Origin: Labia minor
Lineage: Eukaryota > Arthropoda > Insecta > Dermaptera > Spongiphoridae
Direction: 5' to 3'
Length of the DNA: 64,000 nucleotides
Assembly (NCBI GenBank): GCA_963082975.1
Contig: OY720346.1
Location: 32,792,720 to 32,856,719, forward strand
Below the pieces are notes generated by a model, which had not been told where the DNA came from, made no database searches, and worked only from the letters and a program-made list of their open reading frames with translations. Shown piece after piece: positions 24,401 to 33,555 of the stretch; within the stretch, counting starts at the first letter, position 1; each line of letters begins with the position of its first letter. The translations under genes were made by a program, and so were the position numbers.

Positions 24401-25416
24401 AGATAATCATATTCATGTTTTTTTACTTATTTAGAAACAAGGGGACAAGGCTTTAGTAAGGATGTATGTAGAAGTATGATCGCTATGATGGATGTTGATC
24501 GATCTGGTAAATTGGGATTTGAAGAATTTAAAACATTATGGATTGATATTAAAAAGTGGAAGGTATATTTATATATATTTTTATCTATTTATAAATTTAT
24601 ATAATATTCAATAGTAAATATTCTATTTAATATATTAGTGAATCTATACTTCATTTATTAATATTATAATTTCTTCCAAAGTTTTTTAATAATCTTTATA
24701 TTTACTTTTAAATTAAATAACATAGAATTTTAAAATATAGATAAAATTGTAAATTTAATTAATATTAATGAATAGTCATTTACAAAAGAATTAAAAATAT
24801 TCAAAAAGATTTTAAAAAATTAAGATTAGAATATCATGTAGCAAATTTATTAAGTAGTTTATCTTATCAAAATTATGCTTTTGAAATAGATAGATATATT
24901 TCTTATATTTTATTGTTTTAAATTATTTTTCATAATAATGTAAAAATTAATTTTTTTTTTTTTGTTTTATTAGAATGTGTTCAAATTATATGACACGGAT
25001 AATTCTGGAAGATTGGATGCATTCGAACTTCGACAAGCACTTAATTCTGCTGGTTATCGTTTAAATAATCATATATTAAATATTTTATCACACCGTTATG
25101 GCAATAGAGATGGACAAGTAACATTTGATGATTTTATGATGTGCGCTGTAAGACTTAAAGCAATGATTGGTAAGTTTTATGTTTATTTTTATTTTATTTA
25201 ATTGACTCACATCATTCACTATTTTAATTAATAATAAATATCTTATAAAATAATATTATATATTTATTTAATTTATTTTAAAATAATGGTGAAAAATGGT
25301 ATATTAATTGTTTTACTGTTAATATTTCAGAAATATTCCAAGAACGTGATGTCGATAATAGAAATGAAGCGGCATTTTCATTAGAAGAGTGGGTCGAAAG
25401 AACTATGTATTCGTAA
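4217..25416 (+). CDS. CalpA: Calpain-A-like calcium-dependent cysteine protease (N-terminus missing)
   Basis: Calpains cleave target proteins in the cytoplasm on calcium rise. Proposed exons: 4217-4390, 4505-4574, 7019-7136, 7429-7563, 8044-8394, 10268-10515, 10624-10787, 11118-11335, 12902-12944, 14583-14621, 15696-15903, optional 20076-20174, 24435-24562, 24974-25169, 25331-25416. All introns are GT-AG, phases agree, and the sum is 725 residues without the optional exon or 758 with it. The catalytic triad is complete: Cys84 (GDCWLLA), His240 (KGHAYS), Asn268 (RNPWGN), numbered from the first visible residue. Domains are PC1, PC2, the C2-like CBSW domain, an acidic linker and a penta-EF-hand domain ending ERTMYS. 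From memory it matches Drosophila CalpA throughout, including the rare hydrophobic insert, which argues for CalpA rather than CalpB. About 60-90 N-terminal residues should be encoded upstream. No premature stop is seen. Confidence 0.93.
5549..5750. mobile_element. TTAA-flanked MITE, 202 bp (piggyBac-like)
   Basis: TTAA at 5545-5548 and 5751-5754 flanks inverted ends: left CACACTATGAGCGGGGCGGG, right complement CACTCTATGAGCGGAGCGGG, continuing to about 36 bp with three mismatches. The left part also contains a near-tandem repeat of the GCGGGGCGGGTATTTGTACC block. No ORF. TTAA duplication and a CAC start fit piggyBac-type non-autonomous elements. It lies in the CalpA intron and interrupts a GC-richer older sequence visible on both sides. 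Confidence 0.8.
5817..5900. mobile_element. Tiny TTAA-flanked MITE, 84 bp
   Basis: TTAA at 5813-5816 and 5901-5904 flanks ends CACGTTCCCGCCGGC and, as complement of the right end, CACGTTCCCGCCAGC (one mismatch in 15). Only 54 bp separate the arms. Likely a minimal piggyBac-like MITE or the collapsed end pair of a larger one. Confidence 0.75.
5905..7018. other. CalpA intron: no gene; weak transposase-like remnant
   Basis: Short ORFs around 6311-6819 overlap on both strands and show no recognisable domain. The minus strand at about 6060-6250 reads discontinuously as protein-like text ([13 protein letters not shown]), possibly an old transposase remnant, but I cannot name a family. Confidence 0.25.
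8044..8394 (+). CDS. CalpA: CalpA exon with catalytic His and Asn (PC2)
   Basis: A single 351 nt exon encodes [21 protein letters not shown], then the catalytic histidine in [10 protein letters not shown] and the catalytic asparagine in RLRNPWGN. The Cys-His and His-Asn spacings (156 and 28 residues) are close to those of known calpains. Donor GTAATT; the Lys codon at the end is split 2+1 with exon 10268. Confidence 0.94.
8840..9170 (+). pseudogene. Decayed mariner-type transposase N-terminal region
   Basis: The plus strand reads, with internal stops and at least one frame change, [11 protein letters not shown], then [17 protein letters not shown], then [14 protein letters not shown]. This follows the order of the mariner helix-turn-helix region (K-G-S-A-xE, vFeWhkRF, deltiR). 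No terminal repeats or DDE region were found. It lies in the CalpA intron between exons 8044-8394 and 10268-10515. Confidence 0.4.
10268..11335 (+). CDS. CalpA: CalpA exons for end of PC2 and C2-like CBSW domain
   Basis: Three exons (10268-10515, 10624-10787, 11118-11335). They encode the SPEWR...[10 protein letters not shown] end of PC2 and then the C2-like domain, with [16 protein letters not shown], the acidic loop [10 protein letters not shown] that fits the calcium/phospholipid contact loop, VALMQKNRR, and [20 protein letters not shown]. These are among the most conserved arthropod calpain blocks. Confidence 0.93.
11414..12095 (+). mobile_element. Mariner element, internally deleted, 682 bp
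   Basis: Inverted ends of 27 bp with two mismatches begin TTGGGTGAAGGAAAAA on each side, flanked by TA at 11412-11413 and 12096-12097. Full-length mariners are about 1.3 kb; this one is half that because the transposase middle is missing. It lies in the CalpA intron between 11335 and 12902, in the same orientation as the gene. Nearly identical ends and an open frame suggest recent arrival. Confidence 0.9.
11572..12021 (+). CDS. Shortened mariner transposase (HTH domain joined to C-terminus)
   Basis: The 149-residue ORF starts at the ATG before [12 protein letters not shown]. Residues 1 to ~110 hold the paired helix-turn-helix DNA-binding region ([20 protein letters not shown], then a second helix pair around [17 protein letters not shown]). 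From about residue 112 the text jumps to the normal mariner C-terminus ([31 protein letters not shown]). About 180-190 residues including the DD34D catalytic core are absent, yet the join is in frame. It cannot cut DNA, but could still bind element ends if translated. An upstream ATG at 11491 would add 27 hydrophobic residues and is less likely the start. Confidence 0.8.
   Translation: MTEISEEIRYVMLFYYKKGKFSAKTCRKICAVYGEVAVSEHTVQLWFNRFRSGNFDVKNAPCSGRPVTEKADEILQLAELDRHASTQNIAYALNIDQKTVWNHLNTRSVENTVAEFFASKQQKFYIDGIMKLPGKWQKVIENNGQYVLD
12440..12728. mobile_element. TA-flanked MITE, 289 bp (Tc1/mariner-like)
   Basis: Left end AGGTAAAACCGAGGGATATG and right end, as complement, AGGTAGAACGGAGGAATATG are inverted repeats with about three mismatches, flanked by TA dinucleotides. 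No ORF. The interior includes CTAGTTTTCGAGATATAG, similar to a motif in the foldback element at 63306-63847. Confidence 0.75.
12902..15903 (+). CDS. CalpA: CalpA linker exons including a 39-nt microexon
   Basis: Exon 12902-12944 encodes [15 protein letters not shown] (first Lys codon split). A 39-nt microexon at 14583-14621 ([13 protein letters not shown]) has a CACAG acceptor and GTATGT donor, phase 0 on both sides. The next exon ends at 15903 after [23 protein letters not shown]-type sequence, the start of the first EF-hand. Its acceptor is uncertain: 15696 and 15750 both fit phase 0. Acidic runs are typical of the C2-to-EF linker. The final intron phase is 1. Confidence 0.8.
13843..14311 (+). 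repeat. R1 repeat copy C, internally deleted
   Basis: Both R1 termini are present, but about 170 bp of the centre, including the TCCG microsatellite, is missing between CACGAATCAT and ATCCGGAAACCGG. The TGACGTCA pair is intact at 14101 and 14121. It lies in the CalpA intron before the 39-nt microexon. Confidence 0.75.
14755..15100 (-). mobile_element. Diverged LINE 3' end fragment
   Basis: Aligns by eye with the LINE tail at 288-700 (shared TCTCTGTGG, TTTCTCCAAG, CCTCTATTCTG and GTGTCCTGCCCATCT blocks). The reading frame is eroded. Intronic in CalpA. Confidence 0.6.
15904..20075. other. First part of giant CalpA intron
   Basis: Very AT-rich, with TA-dinucleotide runs near 17061, 17381 and 18467. 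It contains one hAT MITE (18047-18301). A good acceptor (CCTTTCAG) at about 16106 could open an alternative phase 1 terminal exon encoding VDVRCVVLY and a stop, but support is weak. No other coding sequence was seen. Confidence 0.5.
18047..18301. mobile_element. Non-autonomous hAT element (255 bp)
   Basis: Ends CAGTGGTTCCCAAACTT and GAGGGAATCACTG are hAT-type inverted repeats. Eight-base flanks GGTTAGAG and GTTTAGAG differ by one base. Subterminal AGCGCCCC motifs occur at both ends. No ORF. Confidence 0.85.
20076..20174 (+). CDS. CalpA: CalpA cassette exon: hydrophobic insert in first EF-hand
   Basis: A 99-nt GC-rich island alone in an 8.5 kb AT-rich intron. It follows a CT-rich CCCTAG acceptor and precedes GTGAGT. 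It is open only in the frame demanded by the flanking phase 1 introns and exits in phase 1, so inclusion adds 33 residues without disturbing downstream coding. It encodes [10 protein letters not shown] then the hydrophobic stretch [14 protein letters not shown]. Drosophila CalpA, as I recall it, has at this exact position an insert beginning DDLPK and containing CGLLSLICGPFLKGTPFEEQ; the match to DLP and [12 protein letters not shown] is convincing. In Drosophila this region is linked to isoforms and membrane association; the role here is inferred. Confidence 0.85.
22278..22584. mobile_element. Non-autonomous hAT element (307 bp)
   Basis: Perfect 8 bp duplications CTTTAAAG at 22270-22277 and 22585-22592. 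The right end GGCGACCTCTG is a good hAT terminus; the left end CATGGGATGTGTCAAAC is a degraded match. GACCCCTGGGGGTC near the right end resembles the subterminal motif of the 43.5 kb hAT element. Confidence 0.8.
23031..23107 (+). CDS. CalpA: Possible alternative terminal exon of CalpA
   Basis: A GC-richer island in the giant intron. After the GGAGTTAG acceptor, the phase 1 frame left by exon 15696-15903 reads [20 protein letters not shown] plus PLPFL and a TAA at 23105-23107. Such an exon would end the protein before the EF-hands. Drosophila CalpA is known to have a variant lacking the calmodulin-like domain, so the idea has precedent, but there is no sequence match to confirm it. Confidence 0.25.
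24435..25416 (+). CDS. CalpA: CalpA penta-EF-hand exons and stop codon
   Basis: Exons 24435-24562, 24974-25169 and 25331-25416 (stop TAA 25414-25416). They encode [20 protein letters not shown] (EF loop [12 protein letters not shown]), [14 protein letters not shown] (a second canonical loop), [12 protein letters not shown] (a third), and the C-terminal [10 protein letters not shown]. Loop residues are intact, so calcium binding should be retained. The spacing fits the calpain penta-EF domain that senses calcium and dimerises. Confidence 0.94.
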
Positions 25417-26096
25417 AATGAAAAAAAAAGTAAAAAAATATATATATCTACATTTATATATATTTATATATATATAAAAGTTTACATCCACATATTTGCA
25501 TATTTACTTACATTTTTACATATTTAATTATTATACATAATATTTCATTTTTTTCTTTTTAATTTTTCCTTTATTTCTCTTCATTTTTATATTAATATAA
25601 TTATATTTTATTAATAATATACATTCATAAAAGATGAAGTAGTATTTGCAGGTAATACTCCCTTAAAAATAAAATTCCTTCCATAGACATTATTAAAAGT
25701 AATTAAATATTTAAGATAAAAATAATTATAATTGAAGCTATATGCTAAATTAAACAATATATATTTTGATAATTTTTTCTTATGAAGAGACTGCTTGTTA
25801 ATAATAATAAATTTCATATACTGATCTGCATACATAGCAGAGAATATGGGAAAATACACAATTGCATGAAAAGATATAGAAATTCGAATTAAGTCGAAAG
25901 TATAAGTCATGTAGTATAGAGCTACTAAACAAAAATTTCTATAAAACAATGAATTAAGCTCATTGATGTTATATTAATCACGAAAGATAATAAATTCGTT
26001 AAGTAATTAAATTGCCTGTCATAGTGCGGCAAATATTTCATTAAATTTATTATCAAAGAGTATAAAAATTAAAATATATAGAACTATACAAATGGC
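25417..26096. other. CalpA 3' flank / probable 3' UTR
   Basis: Downstream of the CalpA stop. AT-rich with many AATAAA-like strings, so the polyadenylation site cannot be picked. A minus-strand ORF at 25611-25949 has no recognisable features and is probably chance. Confidence 0.4.
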
Positions 26097-26159
26097 ACCA
26101 CGCCTCATAACAATACTTATTATATTATTATTGTTATAAGTATTGTTATGAGGCGTGGT
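26097..26159. repeat. Perfect 24 bp hairpin next to a LINE tail
   Basis: Arms 26097-26120 and 26136-26159 are exact inverted copies (outer end ACCACGCCTCATAACAAT) around a 15-base AT loop. The right arm runs into the LINE relic, so the hairpin may have arisen during its insertion. Confidence 0.85.
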
Positions 26160-26400
26160 CCATGACTTTCGGGGATAGTGTTTAGATCTGAGTATTTGAA
26201 AATGAAATATAAAGACCTTGTAAGAGACTGCCCCAGACTCATGACTAAAATGGAGCAGAAAAGGCTATGGACAAACTAATTGGGATTCGACAATGTAAGA
26301 AATTGGATAGAGCTAGCTCAGGAAATTGATGGTTGCAGAAATGAAGTGGCTGCTGCAGCCAAGAAGTTTCAAGTTGAGTATCGCATCACTTGGAAGTTAA
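26150..26400 (+). mobile_element. LINE 3' end relic
   Basis: Plus-strand text NWIELAQEIDGCRNEVAAAA followed by KKFQVEYRIT is the extreme C-terminal and tail region of the non-LTR ORF also seen at 288-745. Frames upstream are broken. Confidence 0.6.
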
Positions 26401-26871
26401 ATATTTGCATATAGATATTTTTTACTTTTATCTGATGTTATGTTATAATAAATTGAATATGTGAGTATATATATATCTATATCCTTAATTTTTAATCTAA
26501 TTTTAATTCATAAAATTTTTCATAATGTTAATTAAAAATTTAAATTTGTTAATAAGTCACAATGCTTTTCAAAATATGTGCCTATATTATTATTTATTTA
26601 AATGCAATTCTTGGATTATAAGTTGAAGAAATTGAATTTAAAAAATATCTATTTTACATCGTATTTTTTATTTTTATGTATATATTATACATAATAGTGT
26701 TATAAACATTTATATAGAATAAAATTACACAATTATCGTTAAATTGTCTAAAAATGTTTTCCAATTTGATTATATATCATATTTAAAAAATCTTTAATTT
26801 TTAATATATAAAATATATATTTATTTATTATTAAATATATATTTATTATCTATTTATATATATATTGTTAA

Positions 26872-26984
26872 CATCATAATATACATTCCATAGGCAATAT
26901 CGTCCCTGATATAAAAAGAATAAACAAAGCACAAACCCCCACTCTCCTAAATATTTACTTGACTTTCTAATGAATATTATGATG
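26872..26984. mobile_element. TTAA-flanked MITE, 113 bp
   Basis: TTAA at 26868-26871 and 26985-26988 flanks inverted ends CATCATAATATACATT and CATCATAATATTCATT (one mismatch in 16). The third TTAA-flanked small element here, with ends unlike the other two. Confidence 0.65.
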
Positions 26985-26988
26985 TTAA

Positions 26989-28733
26989 TCCTGTGTATAT
27001 AGGTATATATAAATACTATAAACTTTAGAATGATTTAATACAAATATTATAAAAAATAAAAAATAAAAATTACATTTAATACAAAATGCAATTACCATCA
27101 ATTTTTAAATTTTTAAAATTATTATATAAAACAAAAATGCTTCCTTTTAAGATGCAACATTCACTCTTCTTCGTAATAACTAGGTCTTCTTATTAAGTCT
27201 TCTAAATTTTATGTTAATAATAACCAAATTAATTTGAATCATATTTAATTTATTTTCATAAGTTATTACATTCTTAAACATACATTACCACTATTTTTGG
27301 TTCATTTTAATTGATTTACTTATATAATTATTGAGGACTATTACCTGTATATAGTTATTTATATTATATAATTTTATTATACACATATAAAACTATTATG
27401 CTGAGTTATTTTCTTAATATAAATATATGATATTAATAAAGACTTTATACCTATGAGCATAAGTATAGTAAAATATGTGTGGAAGAATGTACGTATACCT
27501 ATACTTTGTTTCGTTATTCTTTGTTATTGAAATATACTAAAATATTTAGGTATGTATATTGATTTTATATTATCTATTATTATGTTCTTATTTATTTATT
27601 TTTTTTATTCGGTGAGGATGATATATACAAAGTTTGGAAGTTCTCTCTAGTTGTAATATTTAAAAAAAGCGAGCTGAAAAATTAGTCTCAATATAAAATC
27701 AATATACCTATGTATACCTATAAGTTAATAAAGGATAAACAAATAAATAATAAAAGAAAATTCATTCACCATGATATATATTGTGTGCATAATAAATAAT
27801 ATATATAAAGACTCAAACAAGAAAAATATGATCTGAAATAAAAAAAAGAATTAATTTATTTTTTATTACTATTTATTTATTAAAAAATTATTATGATTAT
27901 ATTTATTTTAATTGTTTTTATTAATGATTAAAAATATTTTATATAAAATGTTTTATAACTATATACAATAATAAAATAATATATATAATATACAAATATT
28001 ATATATTTAAGGGAAATAATTTGAAAGAGGAACTGGACTTTTGTGATGTAAAGAAATAAAAAAAACATCGAAAAAAAATAATTATTTTATCTAAAATGTG
28101 GATTTTAATTTGTTGTTTTTAAAATGTGAATTTTAATTTATTCTCTAATTGTAAGACTTACTTTTTTATACATTTAATATATTCTATATATATTTATATT
28201 TATTTTTTTGTTTTTGTTTTTTATCATTATAAAATTAGAATAGAAGTATCTTTCTTCTAATATTTATTTTCTAATTCTTGCAGTCATTTATTTATTTAAT
28301 TAATACTGCCACTAACTGCCTTAATAAAATACATTTTATAACATTTCTATCTTATATGCTATTATAGATATTTAAATGAAAATAAATAACTAAATAAAAT
28401 TTAATATAATAAAATAGATATAGATATTTATATTACTATATACTTATATATATATATATTCAAAATCAAATATTTTATTTAAATTGAGAAAAAAAATTGT
28501 TATTTAAAATTAAATATACCTATACTAAATATTTTTATTATTATTAATATATATAATATTCTAAATATTACTGCCTGTGTAAATCTCAGTTTTTCTCTTA
28601 TCTCTTATTTTCTCTTTTTAACTATAATTAAATAATAATGATATAAAGTGGTGTTATATTTTTTTTCTATAAAAATTTTTTTGAATTATAATATATACAT
28701 GAATAAATTTATATTTATAAATTTGCTTAATCT

Positions 28734-28765
<32 letters not shown>

Positions 28766-29587
28766 TGAATATGTAAGTATATTGAACTTTTGATGCATAA
28801 TTGAATTGTTAATACTATTATTTTTATTATAATTTATTATAATATTAATTTACCATTTTTAAGTCTTTCTTCTTTATTTGATTATTTATACTCCATGACT
28901 CATATCCAATTCCTTTTAAATCAATTTATTTGTTTGCGTAGGGGTTGAGGCGGGTGGGAAGGGGAGTTGATAATTAATTTGGGTATATATTTATAAATTA
29001 TTATACCCTGATGAATAAGACGCCGCTTGGTAGAATACTTTATTTCAAAATTTACTCTTATTATTTATTTGACTATATTGTTTTTGGAATATTGATAGTC
29101 TGTTTGAATGGTTTTATTCTTATTATATAGAATTTACCTCAAATGGTACATAGCAAATAGAACATCAATTTCGTTTTTCATAAATCAAGAAATTATTTTG
29201 TATAGAACCGTTAATAATAATTAATGTATAAATCTATTCGATGCATATCTCGGCTCTGAGAACCTGTCTATATTGTTTATACATGTTTGACAATCAATAT
29301 ACAATTTAAATATTATATCATGAAATCATAATTATTAAACATTTTTGTAGAAAAATGACATAGTTTAATTATTTTAAATTATCTATTAAAGAAACTGATA
29401 GATTTTAATAAAAAAATAAGTAGAATAAAGTTTTATGTTAATAATAATAATAATAATTATATAAATAAATTAATTAAAGTCCCTTTGTGTACCATTTAAA
29501 TGTTTTGATTTGGATATTTATTGACCTCTGTTATTAATTACTTTAGTTAAGTCAAAAAATAAATTAAATTGATCATACAAATGAGAC
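26989..29587. other. Intergenic AT-rich DNA
   Basis: Extremely AT-rich with a TA run near 28736-28760. I see no ORF of interest, terminal repeats or RNA gene. Confidence 0.5.
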
Positions 29588-29589
29588 CT

Positions 29590-30310
29590 ATATAGGCCGC
29601 AGTCCGAAAATGGTACAAAGCTTAGCTCCGCCTTACAAAACAATTCTTCACTTCAAAAATTTCCTAAAATCTTTAAAAAAATCCTGTGCATAATTTTCAA
29701 AATCAGAAAGATATTGATCTATACGAAGATTCGCTGATTGGATTTTGACTAGACAACAAGAGGACGACGAAGTCACAAGTTTACGTGAACAAACCTCAAA
29801 CTATTACCGAACTGAAGATGAAAATTCAAAGGGTAATGGGCTAAATCGAGTTATCGTTAATTTCAACGATCGGATGACTGCCTGCAGAGAAAGTGGAGGT
29901 GGACATATGCTCGATATCATTTTTAATTATTAAATCGAAGTATTTTTTTTTTTCGTTGTCGATAACTTCCTAGCGGAAGTGTCGTGGCCCTAATAACTCC
30001 ACAGGAGTCATAGGGTGTTCATGGGAAAATTTGACCGAAGTGGTTTCCCCTTGCCTTCTTCGGTGGGGCAGCCGATGTTAAATTGAATTAAATTTTTATA
30101 TTTATTATTTATTTATTAGTTAAATAAATGAGTTCTATGCTGGGATTCGAACTCAGGCTTCCTGTGTAGAAATCTAGTACTCTACCCACTCAGCCATGCT
30201 GCCCCATATCGAAGTATATGTTGAATGAAATTAAATCAAAATTTTGAATTTTGCTTCAATATTGGCTGATTTATTGCATTTTTAAAAACTGCGTGCTTTA
30301 TGAAACACCC
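29590..30310 (+). mobile_element. Tc1/mariner-superfamily relic, 3' part, split by a SINE
   Basis: The open stretch 29745-29930 ends RVIVNFNDRMTACRESGGGH plus MLDIIFNY, the pattern that closes many IS630/Tc1/mariner-type DDE transposases. After a non-coding tail the element ends at GAAACACCC followed by TA (30311-30312), a terminus common among insect elements of this superfamily. The 5' part and left end were not found. The SINE at 29944-30207 is inserted just after the stop codon. Confidence 0.5.
29944..30207 (-). mobile_element. tRNA-derived SINE
   Basis: Read on the minus strand, it begins GGGGCAGCATGGCTGAGTGG (A box TGGCTGAGTGG) with the B box GAGTTCGAATCCC about 50 bases on, then an unrelated body and a terminal A run (T run at 29944-29953). 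A 10 bp target duplication ATCGAAGTAT lies at 29934-29943 and 30208-30217. The head resembles a serine/leucine-type tRNA, but it cannot be a functional tRNA because no acceptor stem closes. Confidence 0.85.
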
Positions 30311-30490
30311 TATATTAATGTATTGAAAATTGACAAGTCTGATTGGTTCGTATTTTTTGGAAATGAGAACAGTGTAATTGTCACAGTAAAAGCTGAACGT
30401 TGCGAAGTCTCAATCTGCCTACTCTTCATAGTCAGAAAGAAAAGGAAGAAAAAGGAAAGATGTGTGCCCGCGGGGCTTCTTTATATACGC
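30310..30490 (-). other. GC-rich island with TATA box and 39-codon ORF
   Basis: On the minus strand a strong TATATAAAG (30487-30479) is followed by a GC-rich stretch, a pyrimidine-rich leader, and an ATG at 30429-30427 opening 39 codons (MKSRQIETSQRSAFTVTITL...) to a TAG at 30312-30310, where the neighbouring transposon end begins. The island (about 30320-30600) stands out from its AT-rich surroundings. It could be the promoter and first exon of an unknown gene cut by the transposon, or another repeat. Confidence 0.3.
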
Positions 30491-31107
30491 AATTGCGTTC
30501 CGCAAGAATCGCGTCTCCCTTCAGCGCTAGACTCACATGGACGTGTCTTTGGCATTGTTGATAGAAAATTTGCCCAGGGCTTTTGTGCACCATTTTTAAT
30601 TCGCATATATATATATTTATATAAATTCAACTAATTACAATATTTTGATTACTTTTTTACTATAAAAATGAATAATGTATGAACAATAAGATGCTAGTAT
30701 TGTTTGAAAGTATTTTTTAAATCTATAACTGATTCATTTGATAGTTGACTGACCTTAAATAAATGAATAATTAAAAGGCGAGGCCACCTTCCTGAATTTG
30801 AAAATTTTCTTAATGACTCATTTTTTCTTTCCTTAAAATTTAATTCGCACTTATACAAAAATTTTAAAACAAATTGTCCAATCGGTTTAACGTACAAAAA
30901 AGTGAAAATTCAACAAAGCACCCACAATAATACTTGTTTTAAAAACTGTTATTAACCTAAAAATCATTCAATATATTTTATTGTCATTGTAACTTTCATT
31001 GCGATGCTCCACAAATATTCAGGGAATATATATAATACATAAACCAAATGAACAGTCAATATTTTAATAACAAACTAATATTTTACCCTATTTTAAAACC
31101 AAAAATC

Positions 31108-31719
31108 TGGAGTGTTTCCACTCGACTATCTCGCAAATTTGAATTGGATTAATAAACACATATATTATATTTAAATTACATTTAATTAATTATAAATTAT
31201 AAATTAAAATTAATAAATAATGTTTATCAAACCAGTGTGTGTTTGGCTCTTTGTTGATGGCACCACGTCACGTACTGGCGCGGGATTGCCAGTCAACGTG
31301 TTAACAAATTAATTCCGGTACTTTCAGCGATTCAATCAAGCTGAAATTCTATATAGGTTTAGCAGTTTATACAATTTTTAATCAGCTTATCTATATATCT
31401 TTATTTTTACGGTCAGTTTCGAGGAATAAAAAATGAAAACGTTGTAGGTTATGACCATCTTCCGGATGAGCAACATTTCTCAAAAGTCGATAGAAAACTA
31501 TGAATTTTGAATAATGTCCGTGTACCAAATGTCATTATTCTAGCTCACATCGTTTTTGAGTAATCTTGTCTACATACACACACACACAGAGAGAGACACA
31601 GACATTTTTCTCAACCTTGGTGAAAATGACTCAGGGACCTTCAAAACGTATAAAAACATCAAAATCTCGAAATCGAAAATTTTCGTGATCGCAATACTAT
31701 CTCTGGCGAGATAGTAAAA
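31108..31719 (+). repeat. R2 interspersed repeat, copy 1
   Basis: About 610 bp, shared in the same orientation with 34308-34910. It starts CTGGAGTGTTTCCACTCGAC and ends in the hairpin ACTATCTCtggcGAGATAGT followed by A residues. ACTATCTCGC near the left start is an inverted match to the right end. A CA/GA microsatellite sits near 31573-31600. No coding capacity, and no clear target duplication. Confidence 0.75.
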
Positions 31720-33399
31720 AGTCACATGATCTTTAAAAAGTAATTTCTTCTATTTGTATATACATAATAATATGTAGATTAAAATAAATGTATATATAAA
31801 TAGAAAATTATATACACATAGAGGTACTTTCAAAACTATATACATATATATATTTATTTTTATTATAGCTATATGGAGAATGGAATTGTATGAAATATTA
31901 TTTTGAATTTAAAATGAATTTCTGTTATCATATATATTGATGTAAACAATTAGAAAGCGTATCGCTTTGATTAATTATATTGAAACTATGTATTTTAATA
32001 GAAAGGAAAGATATAAAATTATAATATTTTCTTAATAAATGCATTTATTTATAAATGTGAAGAAAGAGGCAATTTATTTTTATTTAGTTTTTTTTTTAAA
32101 TTTTCTATTTACATTCATATTAATCTATTATTATTTATATATTATCTATTATGAAAGATAATAATATCTCTGTCTTTCATTTTCTTTATTAATTTATCTT
32201 TTAAATTATTTATTATTGATTATTGATCTTAAAGTTGTATTATTTTACCGTTAAATTAAAATTGAATTTGTAAATTAATAATTTAAATAATTAAATAAAT
32301 TGAAAAAGAGTATTTACCGTTTAAAGTTCTACCACCACGTGTGCAGAGATCCCAAATTCACTTAAATTTAAAAAGATACATTAACTTTTATAAAGAAATA
32401 AAAAAAAAATAAAATTTATTATTATTATTACAAATATATATTTAACTTAATGATATTAAGAATAATAAATATGATGTGTTTGTGGACTTTACCTCCCGTC
32501 CCCTAGCATTATTAATATCTTATTTTGGATATGATGCTTTGTGTATTTCTTTTCAAATCAAATGTTTTTTTTTTATAGTGAAAACATTTATATGATATAT
32601 TTCATAAAACTTATTTGAGTACAATCAATAGAGTCGCTATTGTATTCACTCACAAATTTTTAAAAGTATATATATAAAAGGATTTATAAAAATAAAATTT
32701 TATGAATTTGTTTAGCAATCATTATTTAGACACAAACATGATTCATTATGTTTATTGTATTGTATTGTTTAATATCAAAATATATTTAGATAGTTAAACC
32801 ACATATTGATATTTGTTATTGTAAATTTATTCAAAAAATTCAAACATATACACGCGGCGTTAAGAGGGGCCTTTGGACAAGGTTTTTGACAAATTTTTAA
32901 CATTTATTTTTGCAAAATTTTAGATTTAATTATGCATTTTTTTTTAAACTAAATATAGGTTATTTAAAATCAATGTTAATTGATATATAATTTAATTGAA
33001 TGTAAATTTTAATATACATATGTTTCTCATATGAAAAAATAAAAATTAAATTAATTTTATAAAATTTATTTTATAGAGGATTAAAAAAGTTTGTTTGCTA
33101 GGATATATCAAATATATTTTTTAATATTTAAAATTAATATTTTAATTATATATAAATTGTTTTTTTTTTTGATAAAGTTAAAATATCCAATAAGGTTGGG
33201 GAAAGGAATATAAGGAGTTTTAATGAAAAATTCAAAAATTATTTTACTTATATACAAAAATATTTATTAAAATATAAAATTAAGAATACAATTATATTAA
33301 TATAATATAATATTTACATAGGATTGGAGAATAGTAATATTATATAGATTTTACATTATTTATAACAAAATAAAAATTAGATATTATATAAAAGAATAA

Positions 33400-33555
33400 T
33401 TAAATTCTTAAATTATGATAGTAATTTCTTTTTCTATGGACTCTATGACTTGTTAAGTCCAGATTTCTTCTCCTGGTCCGCCGACGATTAATCGGGTGAT
33501 TGATCACCGTCTCGATGTCATCCTCGTTCGGCGGAATATTTTCTTTATTTGCCAT
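33400..33555 (-). CDS. ORF2 of compact gene, 51 aa, KEN-box-like start and Arg-rich centre
   Basis: ATG at 33555-33553 (A at -3, G at +4), overlapping the end of ORF1 by 11 nt in another frame. It encodes MANKENIPPNEDDIETVI then NHPINRRRTRRRNLDL and a basic tail, ending at TAA 33402-33400. KENIPP fits the APC/C degron pattern KENxxP seen near the N-terminus of securins and other cell-cycle proteins. The arginine cluster could be a nuclear signal. It could be reached by leaky scanning or reinitiation, or its 3' half could be joined to ORF1 by splicing from GTTAGT to an acceptor at ACCAG, which keeps frame. Confidence 0.5.
   Translation of the reverse strand: MANKENIPPNEDDIETVINHPINRRRTRRRNLDLTSHRVHRKRNYYHNLRI

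Larger units (their letters stand above)
20175..24434. other. Second part of giant CalpA intron
   Basis: AT-rich, with CT-rich and TACA microsatellite patches near 20227 and 21966. It holds one hAT MITE (22278-22584) and a GC-richer island at about 23000-23110 that may be an alternative exon. Otherwise nothing recognised. Confidence 0.5.

Noticed and set aside
30136-30205. Functional tRNA gene on the minus strand
   Set aside because: A and B boxes are present, but the 3' side does not close an acceptor stem and an unrelated SINE body with A tail and target duplication follows.
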